Below are positions 51,644 through 60,742 of a DNA stretch of 64,000 bases, one piece after another; within the stretch, counting starts at the first letter, position 1; every line of letters starts with the position of its first letter. Both the position numbers and the translations under genes were made by a program. Origin of the DNA: Azorinus chamasolen (Eukaryota > Mollusca > Bivalvia > Cardiida > Solecurtidae); the NCBI GenBank assembly GCA_963576725.1, contig OY755242.1, forward strand, positions 23,444,156 to 23,508,155, read 5' to 3'. Below the pieces are notes generated by a model, which saw only the letters and a program-made list of their open reading frames with translations, was not told the origin of the DNA and ran no database searches.

Positions 51644-52391
51644 TGGTGAAACGACCAGGATCCCTATTGGGAGTGAAACAACCAGGGGCGAAATGACTGG
51701 TGCCTGTCGGGTGCCTGTATGAGCTGTATGATTCTGCAAAAGTGTACATGAGTAAATGTTAACGAAGTCCAACCAGACACATCCTAACATGGTTATAGCT
51801 GAGCATCTAGTCTCATCAATGAACTCTAAGACATCATTCTATTTTTGCACGAAGTAAATCTGTATTTACTTCGTGATTTTTGTGATGGTTGCCGTCTGCC
51901 GGGATATCGTTAAACCCGAAAGTAGCTCGATAGAGTCGTACGCAAAAGTGGACTAGCTGAGCATCATGAAAGTGGGTTCCTTTTTATCTTTCACTTCACT
52001 AACAGTTCTGACGTGCACATTTTCCTGGCTGTAACACTCGTGAGAGGGGTTGCCAGTATACAGAGATAGATAGATAGATAGTTGTGCGTAAAATAAGTAA
52101 TATGTTCCTCGCAAGCCGCTTCGCGTCTTGCTCGTCATAAAAAGAAATGTTTATTATAATGTAACATAGTCCTACCTGTCGGGTGCCAACATACTGGAAC
52201 CTCAATCATTGTAAGTTTTCGGCGGCATAAAGTCCGAATCATGTTAAAATGCATTTTATTTCTCGCAAGCCGCTTTGCGGCTTGCTTGTCATTTCATTAT
52301 AAAAGTTCACCTTTTTACACTACAACTTATCTGTTGCACCATCTCAAGTGTATTTATAGGCATCATCTGTAATGTTTGTTTGATGAAGTCA

Positions 52392-53850
52392 CAGGGTTGG
52401 CAAAATGCCGGCATTTATGAGTATTTACCGTGCCGGCGGTAAATACCGGTAAATACCGGGATTTACTGGCGTTTACTGGCACTTACTGGCACTTACTGGC
52501 ATTTACTGGTATTTTGAATTGTCCAGGGGCTTAGCACATATTTAAACCATCCTAATGTGCTTTATTAGTTCCCTAATCATATATACAAGTTTTGCCTTAT
52601 GTATTTGCAGTGTAAACAACCCAAAAAATAAAATAAAAGTTGTAATTAGGGCCCTGCTTGGAAATGCAGGAGCCCTATAGGAATCACAATTTCTGTCCAT
52701 CCGTCAACACTTTTGATGTGACATGATAACTCAAACAGTACTTTCTTTCACATATTGGTTTCATATTAAGGCATATATATGCTTAGTCTCATCAGAGGAA
52801 GATGCCTATAGTTTTTGGGTTGAATCTGATCATTATTGGTCTAGAGTTATCTCTCGCTCTGTGACTGAGTCAGTTTTCTAGTTTAAGCTGAATTTTGAAT
52901 GAACAAAGTTTCATGAAATCAAAAGACTGGCAGTCAGTGGTAAAAAACTGAGTAACCGATAAGAGAAACAATACTGGCCAACTTACCCCCTGCAAATTAC
53001 TGTCAGATCAGCTCTCAAAACAACAGTTTTGACACCTCTACTGGCCACTATGGTAATTGTTGTAAAAACATACACACTTTTCATTTAAGAGATACACATA
53101 ATGAACCATGAAGTGTCAAACACAATATAGACAAAATTGGAGGGGGCAATGATTCAGATTAAACCAATCAAACTGCAGTATCAGGCAAAGGAGTTGGTCT
53201 GTTGTACTGATGATTTTAACACATTATACCAGCAGAATCATGCCATTATTTAAATTTAGAGCTATACAGGACTTTTATGTAAACCAGATGAAACTCCTAG
53301 ATAAGATATACATGTATAAGCCATCTGATGAGTGCCCTTGGCAGGCATGAAACAGTTTAACCCTTTCCCTCATATAAACGTGCTTTCAAGCATGTGCAAA
53401 CAGAGTAGACCAAGATCAGACGGCTCCTAGAGGAGCCGTCTGATTAGGGTCTGCTCTGTTTGCAATTGGAATTTGATAAATCTGTTTCTTAACTTTCTAA
53501 AATTGCTACAATATTTCACCTTCCATATTTCATTATAACTATTTTTTCCATGAATATTCAGTAAGTATTGAAATTTGTAATAAATGTAGAACAGGGAAAG
53601 GGTTAAAACCTTAGTAAAATGATGGTTAGAAATCAATAAATAAACTTATCAATATTCCACTAACCAGCATTTTAAAACAGCCTTTATAAAAACAATAAAC
53701 TTCAAAGAAATAATATATATATTCCACCTTTTCTGGAGTATTTGCCAGTAAAATGCCAGTATTGGCCATTTTGGGAGTATTTACCGGACCGGTAAATACC
53801 GGTTTTTACCAGCGGTATTTACCGCCCCAGGTATTTACCGCCCAACCCTG
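52392..53850. mobile_element. Non-autonomous hAT transposon
   Basis: Ends CAGGGTTGG (52392-52400) and CCAACCCTG (53842-53850), flanked on both sides by TGAAGTCA (52384-52391, 53851-53858). This is the 8-base duplication expected of hAT elements. Inside both ends are arrays of ATTTACCGG / ATTTACTGG words (52410-52515, 53738-53841), like hAT subterminal transposase sites. The 1459 bp include a nested TTAA-g MITE and a GGGCCCTGC...GCAGGAGCCC hairpin near 52648. No transposase frame. Confidence 0.9.
53361..53602 (+). mobile_element. TTAA-g MITE (complete, nested in hAT)
   Basis: 242 bp between TTAA (53357-53360) and TTAA (53603-53606). Ends CCCTTTCCCTCAT and ACAGGGAAAGGG. Hairpin apex GGCTCCTAGAGGAGCC, A opposite A. 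Confidence 0.92.
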
Positions 53851-53896
53851 TGAAGTCATGTTTTATTTACAGTATTTCGTCGAATCGAGTCAATTT

Positions 53897-53908
53897 CAAG
53901 ATGGCGGC
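53897..53908 (+). promoter_or_regulatory. YY1-type motif CAAGATGGCGGC
   Basis: Exact match to the canonical YY1 site often found over start codons of metazoan genes. It includes an ATG that opens only a 20-codon frame. A similar AAGATGGCGAC is on the minus strand at 55842-55850. Confidence 0.3.
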
Positions 53909-54149
53909 AACTGTCAGAAGAAAATTGAAGAATGTCCGAAATGTAGCGATAAGAATTTTCTAAAAAAATGACTGTACCACGATTTATTACTCGATTTACG
54001 GCGTCGCCGAATCATCTGAATTTCTCAGAAAATTACATGTCAAATTCGGATTTTCGGCGCTGGTCAATGCTTTCCAATGAAAACTCCCGAAATAGCCTAA
54101 TTCACTTTTGACACGCAATTTTTTTGGGCTTAACCATCTACCGTAGAGC

Positions 54150-54182
54150 GAATCGACGGCGCCTTCGGCGCCCGGTCGATTC
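54150..54182. other. GC hairpin with UUCG-type loop
   Basis: GAATCGAC, then GGCGCCTTCGGCGCC (54158-54172), then GTCGATTC. A stem of about 13 pairs closed by C(TTCG)G, with one or two unpaired bases. Similar compact hairpins lie at 52111-52131, 52265-52285 and 56479-56501. Confidence 0.55.
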
Positions 54183-54405
54183 CCTATTATATCATAAGCA
54201 AACAGAGCAGACCCTGGTCAGAAGTGAATATTCATGTAAGAAACAATGACGTCATGAATATCTATTAGCTGAATTTTTATAACGACATAATATTATGAAG
54301 ATAGACGTTTTGGGTACTGGTAGAAACTGTAGAGTCAGATCTATTATAATTGCATTAGCACTCAGAGCAAACCCTGATCAGACGGCTATTACAGGATATA
54401 TACAC
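54183..54405 (+). mobile_element. TTAA-h MITE, rearranged
   Basis: CATAAGCAAACAGAGCAGAC precedes GAATATTCATGTAAGAAAC, so the h hairpin arm now lies before the h left part. ATTAGCTGAATTTTTATAAC and a second arm (54367-54395) follow. Confidence 0.55.
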
Positions 54406-54676
54406 TCAGCGACACTTATAAGTGTACCAGTATAACAATACCATTTATTTAGTTATTCCATAATATTTTTCAAATAAATGTTGCACACGTGTTACATACA
54501 GCTATGTCGATATAACAAACTATTTAATTTTAATAAATGAGCCAAGGGTACGCTTCGTTGCGCGATTCAATTAAAACCTAAAAATGCACGTGCAAATCGA
54601 GCTGTGACCGGAAACGAAATCGCACATGGCCGACAGTACGAGAAATTCACACTGACTGCTATATGAAAAACAGAAG

Positions 54677-54748
54677 ATGCCACGATTATCTCTTCAAGAA
54701 AGGGCTATAAATATGGTCTTAATTCAAGCCGATGTTTCTTATCGCGAG
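54677..54748 (+). CDS. Candidate first exon, possible HTH start
   Basis: ATG at 54677 opens 24 codons beginning MPRLSLQERAINMV and ending SYRE, followed at once by GTACGTG, a usable splice donor. The start resembles the N-terminus of Tc1-like or related DNA-binding transposases (MPRLS-ER). An acceptor-like TTATTGCTTTACAG ends at 54839, but the frame after it closes after about 23 codons with no domain. No downstream exon can be named. Could be chance; it stands out because this region lacks MITEs. Confidence 0.3.
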
Positions 54749-55657
54749 GTACGTGTTTTGTTTGTAACATTAGCAAACCAATCATTTGTTTTAAAATGCC
54801 AATTTCAACAGTAATTAATTGCACGTTATTGCTTTACAGGATGGTCTGTTTGGTTTCGAAAATAGATATCCCATATTTCTTATAAACGTACTTTTGATCG
54901 TCCATACGGATTAACATTTTCCACAATAAAAGGATTACACAGTCATTTTATGTTTTCCCTGTGGCTGATCATTTTAGGGTCACATCCTTATGATGATGGA
55001 GTAGTATCTGAAGCCTGGGATTCTCCTCCCCACTTGAAGATCTGAAATAAAACAAACAAATAAAGCAATAGTCGACTTTTATCTGTAAACAATACTAAAC
55101 CTTCTCTTGGTACTATAAAAAAACTTACGATAAGCCACAGAAAAAATTCTGTGTACATTTAAGTATTGGAATTTTCAATAATTTCCATTCAGTTTTGTAT
55201 TGAACATATATGTGTATGTCTCCGTTTCAGATTATGTTGCTTAACAAGATAAATAACATTAAATTTCAAAACTGCTTTAACTTTCACTGCAAATAAATAA
55301 TTTCAGAACAAATATATTTTGAATTAAAAAATAAATTTTAAACACAAACAATAAGGATAAAAAAAAATGGTCAACTCATTTCCTCTATAGTTAAAGTTAT
55401 GCAAAGAAATATGGAATGTTTCTGTTACATGTATATGCATTTTCTTTAGTAGTTTCAGAACACTACGAGTGCACTAGAGTAGGCAATTTGTAATGTGAAT
55501 TGTTTAAACTGTGTTTTTAACAGACTGAAAGCATAAAATATATATCTTTAATAATAGGACACTCGATACACATCCAAATTATTTATTCCCAATTATCAAA
55601 CTGAGAACTAACACAGTAGCCTGAATAGTGCCTTTTAGTGGTGTAATTGTTTCTTAC

Positions 55658-56060
55658 CGTTGACAAAGTCCGATCAGACCCAAATTGCCCGAGATAATCG
55701 CAAGCCAAATCCGCTTAATTGCCTTGTTTGTCGTTCTTTAATCCCTTTGGTGCAAATCCTTAGGTGTCAGTTCCCTCGTTTGAGTAATAAACGTGCCACA
55801 AGAAGAAATCAAATTGCCCACGGCTGAACTTGCAAACAACGTCGCCATCTTTGACATGACTGGTGTCCCGCATAATCTGTTTGCTTACACGTAACAAAAT
55901 AATAGGACACAAATTGGGAACCAGCTAGAATATCACATCTTTCACGCATGATTTCCGGTGCCTGCATGGGAAATCCCCAGGTAAAATTTCTTGTGTAAAC
56001 AACCGACACGCTTTGCACACAAACAGAAGAAGCTGTGATAATTGACCGAGAGAGCTAAAT
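55658..56060 (-). CDS. Candidate first exon of a host gene
   Basis: On the minus strand AAAGATGGCGACG provides a good start context at 55848 and a 36-codon frame, beginning MATLFASSAVGNLIS and closing at 55738. Further on is GTCAACG followed by GTAAGAAAC, a consensus donor (exon edge 55658). The frame closes before the donor, so this may be a 5' UTR exon with a short upstream frame rather than a coding exon. No family is recognised. Region free of MITEs. Confidence 0.25.
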
Positions 56061-56629
56061 TGGGTCTGTATTTCTCGGCATGATTTGCAAAATTGTCTTT
56101 CGCCACAACATTCGCCAGATTTAATTTTTTATCGCCAGATTATGAATATTTTCGCCATTGGCGATTTTGGCGACCGCCAGCGGAGGCCCTGCCAGAGAGT
56201 TATAATTTCGTTAAAACAATCTTTAAATATTTATGAATTTATGCAAAAAGTACTTTTTCGATAGAGCGCATAGGAAAAATTATATTGACATCTATAGTTG
56301 TTTTATGTTTCCATTTAAATGCCGATTTACTGTAACGTAACATTAAAGTTGAATTCACTATACAGTTTAATCGAGCATAAAAAATCGATATTTGATCTAG
56401 AAGAATGGCCGTTCACAAAGAACGCCTCGTACTTCATTCTCAGTGTTCCTTCGAGATCATGAATTTCAGTACTTTTTAGGGTTTCGGCTTTGCCGAAATC
56501 CTTATAAAATGGATTGCGACTCAAACTTTCACGGAAAACCCTATTGCACGAGCTCTACCTAGCGGGAACCCCCCTAAGAGAATACGCGCATGTGCAGTGC
56601 TTGGCTTACAATCCGGTTCCGGAATCTTA

Positions 56630-56766
56630 CAAAATATTTATAATGAAATATGGAAGGTGGATCCATTAGCAAACAGAGCAGACCCTGATCATATGGGAGC
56701 TGTCTTATCTGGGTCTAATCTGCTTGCAGATGCATGAAAACAAGTTTATATGAGGGAAAATAAGGG
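56630..56766 (-). mobile_element. TTAA-g MITE, partial
   Basis: ATAATGAAATATGGAAGG, CAAACAGAGCAGACCCTGAT, a shortened hairpin and ATATGAGGGAAAATAAGGG before TTAA (56767-56770). Confidence 0.65.
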
Positions 56767-56889
56767 TTAAATAGACTTCTTCTGTTCTTCACATCACATC
56801 AAAAACTACAGTATAAAGGTTACAGCACTGGTGGTCAGTAGTGCAGGGCAACCGTTACATCATGCTAAAATCTCTCGAGGTCATACGCT

Positions 56890-57105
56890 TAACTCTTTGC
56901 ACGCTAGCGGCGAAACTGTGATTACCTATGCAAACAGCTTGGATTCAGATGAGAGGCTTCATAATTCTGCGTCTCATCAGGATCCAAACTGTTTGTCATC
57001 TTGACTATAATTTTGCATAAAATGAAAGAAAGTTTATTGAAGAATTGAAACAGGCGGCAATTGTTGCAGACGAAAAATCACTCAGCATTGTAAGGATTAA
57101 GCAAG
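56890..57105 (-). mobile_element. TTAA-b MITE, diverged
   Basis: TTAACTCTTTGCACGCTAGC, GTGATTACCTATGCAAACAG, hairpin 56932-56996 with A opposite A and a damaged apex, and TTGTTGCAGACGAAAAATC. Confidence 0.65.
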
Positions 57106-58670
57106 CTGTAGAGATCTGTAATATCGTCTGCTTCAGGTTTGTCATCATTTGAATTTCTAAAAGATCAGTTTTAGGCATTTTGACCTAAGGCAAAATTGTC
57201 ACAAGTTGCAAACAGTTTAGATCTTGATCAGACAGTTACTTGGTATTAGACCTGAATCCAAACAGTGTGTCCCACTTTGTCAACCTCTATTGTTTACGTA
57301 GCTTGGATGGTAGTATTAACAATTACTATTAAAAGGAAACAAGGGTTTTTGTATCCTTTATATTATTAAAAAAAATCATTCAAAGGAAAAAAGGAGAAAG
57401 GCAAACAAAATCAGACAAAACACTTTCTTGTATTTTAATTTATATACATTTCATCATTCATTGATTTACCTGTCAGGCTTATAGTATCTTATAGTGTCTT
57501 ATAGTATGTTATAGTAGTGTATGTATATTATTTCTTATTCATATCATTTATTTCTATGACGCCGGTTACTGATCAGGGTCTGTAGTGTTTACTAAAGCAC
57601 TAACTGTAATTTACATGTATGACTATAATTTATTTTTAATTATATAATTTATTGATATACTTGTTACATGTATGATGCTGCAAATAGCGAAGAACCTGGC
57701 CAGTTGTGGTAACTGATCGAGGTATGTAGTGTTTGCAGCACAGACTCACAAATTGGCCCTGAACAGACTCACACTCGCAGTCTCCTCAGGAAAAAGTAAG
57801 AAAATACAATGCAATCAAACAAAAAGACAAAGTATAGGCATGGATAAACTATTCTATAAACTTCAGGGTCTTTTCTGTTTGCAAAAGCATAGAAAGGCTT
57901 ATTTTTGCTCAGACCAACTGTACCCGATATGGAACCCTGAAATCGTCTTCACTATATAATATAAAGTGAAACAATATTATGTGTCTAACAACCCATATAC
58001 CAATGGGAGGTTTTACTTCAAATTTTCACCCATGATAAGCTGTCAACCTTGATGTGAAGATTTTCTTAAAGAATGTAATTATTGCTCTGACCATTTCAGT
58101 TATGGGACTCTGAAATTTTCTTCACTGTATAACACATAGTCAAAAGTGCTTGATATAGAGACACTATTGTTAGGGCGAGGGATGCATCAGTGTCTTGGAA
58201 ACAATTTTCTAGTTAGTTTTATTTTCCTTTTTGTATCCTGCCATGCTAAGTTGAAATATATTTGTTACTTTATAATTTGTCATATTGATAATATCACCCC
58301 ACAGTACATTTGGCAATTATTTGTAGGGTATTTAGAATCATAAGGAATATGTCTAAAATTGGTGGACGTGTATGTATGGATAAGTGAATGATGCATGCTA
58401 ATTACTGTTATTATCCACCAGAAAGTAGCAGAAGTATGACCCTTACTTTCAAATAATGGAGTGATGGCTCTATACTACATTAAACTATCAATTTTCGATC
58501 TATTGGCACAACGTGGTAAGTTGAGCTATTGGAATCGCCCCGTGTGTGACATTTTCATAAAACAATTCTTTAAATGTCTTCCAAACTACTGACATGATTT
58601 TCAGGAAAACCCTGATTAAACAATCAATATAATATATATTATGTCCGAAACCTTCAGTACTGTCAGTACT
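57106..58670. other. No gene seen
   Basis: AT-rich. TATAGTATCTTATAGTGTC words repeat at 57480-57520. A weak direct repeat (GACTCTGAAATTTTCTTCAC type) occurs at 57935 and 58110. Short frames have no domains. Confidence 0.45.
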
Positions 58671-58673
58671 TTG

Positions 58674-59116
58674 ATTGTTCTGAAAATTGAATACCGCTTA
58701 AGCTGGTGCTAGGGGTGTGAGCAGTGTTGCACTTTCAATTAGTGCTCATGAACAGACTCAATAAAACCGAGTCTGCAATTTTCTCCTTTTGTATTGCAAT
58801 TTTTGCTTTCGGGGGGATCACCTCTCTTCAGAATTTATAATTTTCACAACAGCAGGTGTTAAGTGCTCGTGTGGCGGCCGTAAAACGTCGCCCCGTACTT
58901 CATTCTCAGTGTTGGTATACTTTCTGATCCTTCGAGATCATGAATTTCAGTACATTTTGTTCTGAAAATTGAATACCGCTTAAGCCGGTGCTAGGGGCGT
59001 GAGCAGTGTTGCACTTTCAATTAGTGCTCATGAACAGACTCAATAAAACCGAGTCTGCAATTTTCTCCTTTTGTATTGCAATTTTTGCTTTCGGAGGATC
59101 ACCTCATTTCAGAATT
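58674..59116 (+). repeat. ~160-bp direct repeat pair
   Basis: GTTCTGAAAATTGAATACCG through TTGCTTTCGG and GGATCACCTC is present at about 58676-58833 and 58958-59106, nearly identical. Each copy contains a small hairpin CAGACTC...GAGTCTG. The spacer word TTCGAGATCATGAATTTCAG also occurs at 56450. Confidence 0.9.
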
Positions 59117-59399
59117 TTCTATTACCAAATACATGTAATTTGAATAAATAAGCAAGTACATGGCAACAGGAAGTGTTGAAAATCTACGTAGAAGGCCGCG
59201 AGGAAGAGTAATCATTCTGGTCCAATGCCATTTCATCGTTACTTCCTATCTACGGCAAAGAAGTCTAATCGCAGTCGACACTTTTAGTTTAAACATATTT
59301 TATTTCATAATATCCAGAAATGGGGTTGGGCAACAAGTTCTTCCAACTTAGATAAAGCCCTTCCCCTACAGTGAATGGAATACATGTAATATAGTACAA

Positions 59400-59560
59400 A
59401 GTAAAATGACAGTCACACAAATATACGCATATAAATTCAAAAGATCAGAGTGAGAGAGAGTGACGTCACGTGACAAGTAGTGGTCAATACATGAAACAAT
59501 CAGCTCGTTATTTATTTAATAAAACCTGGATTTCTAATAATTTTCTGGACATATAAATTA
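59400..59560 (+). promoter_or_regulatory. LINE 5' UTR with CRE/E-box composite
   Basis: TGACGTCACGTGAC (59461-59474) merges a full CRE octamer with the palindrome GTCACGTGAC (E-box of USF/MITF type). It lies about 90 bases before the ORF1 start, where LINE internal promoters are expected. The 5' end of the element itself is not defined. Confidence 0.4.
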
Positions 59561-60742
59561 GTGGAAAATGTGGATAAAGTATTCTTCATGCCTCGACAAA
59601 AGCGAAAACCGTTCAAAACCACAGATTCAGCGAGTTTGAGTACGGGCAAAAAGACAATCAAGGCAAGTAAACGAAAAGGTATATCGCCATTGTTATCGGA
59701 CAATACACTTACACTTACACATACTGGTCAAACTGGTTCTAGTGAATACTCGTGTAGTGAGCAAAATGTAAACATTGAAGTTACCCAAGAGGACCCTCTA
59801 TGCAAACGATTCCATTTTCACTTTTCACCAGATCAACACAACTTAGAACCACAAATTGAACCAAACATGGGTATGAACTATCCAAATGGTTTTAATGGAT
59901 CATATGTACAGTCACCCCCTTATGCACCGACGTATGGCGCGCCGACCGCTACCCTCGCCCAAGCAGGCCCACCCCCGTGGGCTCAAGAGCTAATGAAAGA
60001 AATGCAACAAATGAAACAAACACTCAAAGAAAACCACCAATCCTTAAAGAAAATTGACTCTATAGAAAAAACAGTGAACAAAATACACACAAAAGTTGAT
60101 GATCTTGAGCACAAAGTAAATGATATGGGTACCAAACTACATGAAGTTGAGAGATCCAACGAATTCTTAAGTGGAATAATCGACGACACAAGCCAACAAA
60201 TGAAATCAACGACAGACCAAGTGAAAACACTAGATAAACAATGTCAAAATCTCAAGCTTAACATTGAAAACTATGAAACTCAGGCCAAACAAATGGAAGA
60301 CAAACTATCCTATATGGAATCGATGAGCAAACGAGAAAATCTGCTTTTCTATGGTATCTCGGAAAGTAATGGAGAAGACTGTGAGGCTTTAGTTATTGAC
60401 TTCATCAAAGAAAAGCTAAACATACAAAAGGATATAACCGTGGACAGAGCGCACCGAATTGGCGCCAGAAAAGGCTCGAACACACGACCAATTGTGGTGA
60501 AATTCCACAGCTACAAGGACAGAGAGAGTGTGAGGACAACAGCCATAGACAAACAGACTGAGCTCAGTGAAACAAATCTCGGTGTTGGAATACAGCAAAC
60601 TCAAGCTGTACTAGCCAAACGCAAGGAACTTTACCCGATCAGACAAAGGGAGATAAATGCAGGAAAAAGTGTGAAGTGGTACGGAGCCAAACTGCTAGTG
60701 AAAGATGGACCAACAGGCATCTACAAAGAAATAACAAATTAG
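59561..60742 (+). CDS. LINE ORF1 protein (RNA-binding chaperone type)
   Basis: 393 residues, intact. Residues 1-40 are basic (PRQKRKPF, KKTIKASKRKG). Residues 100-140 are proline-rich. About 140-256 is a long coiled coil with heptads (for example DDLEHKVNDMGTKL), expected to trimerise or multimerise. Residues 257-320 are RRM-like: RENLLFYGI, FIKEKL, DRAHRIG, RPIVVKF. Residues 321-393 form a C-terminal domain (AKRKELYPIRQREIN). This is the layout of L1-type ORF1 proteins, which coat the element RNA and assist reverse transcription. An in-frame ATG ten codons later (59588, MPRQKRK) is an equally plausible start. The stop is a single TAG at 60740, followed in the same frame by ORF2. Confidence 0.9.
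   Translation: MENVDKVFFMPRQKRKPFKTTDSASLSTGKKTIKASKRKGISPLLSDNTLTLTHTGQTGSSEYSCSEQNVNIEVTQEDPLCKRFHFHFSPDQHNLEPQIEPNMGMNYPNGFNGSYVQSPPYAPTYGAPTATLAQAGPPPWAQELMKEMQQMKQTLKENHQSLKKIDSIEKTVNKIHTKVDDLEHKVNDMGTKLHEVERSNEFLSGIIDDTSQQMKSTTDQVKTLDKQCQNLKLNIENYETQAKQMEDKLSYMESMSKRENLLFYGISESNGEDCEALVIDFIKEKLNIQKDITVDRAHRIGARKGSNTRPIVVKFHSYKDRESVRTTAIDKQTELSETNLGVGIQQTQAVLAKRKELYPIRQREINAGKSVKWYGAKLLVKDGPTGIYKEITN

Noticed and set aside
51387..51790. Minus-strand frames of 120 and 73 codons
   Set aside because: They translate the G-run cluster and GAAACGACC words; proline-rich peptides here are composition artefacts.
4817..57105. An autonomous piggyBac or pogo transposase in the window
   Set aside because: I looked for DDE-type transposase motifs near the MITEs and found only the decayed mariner, whose family uses different ends.
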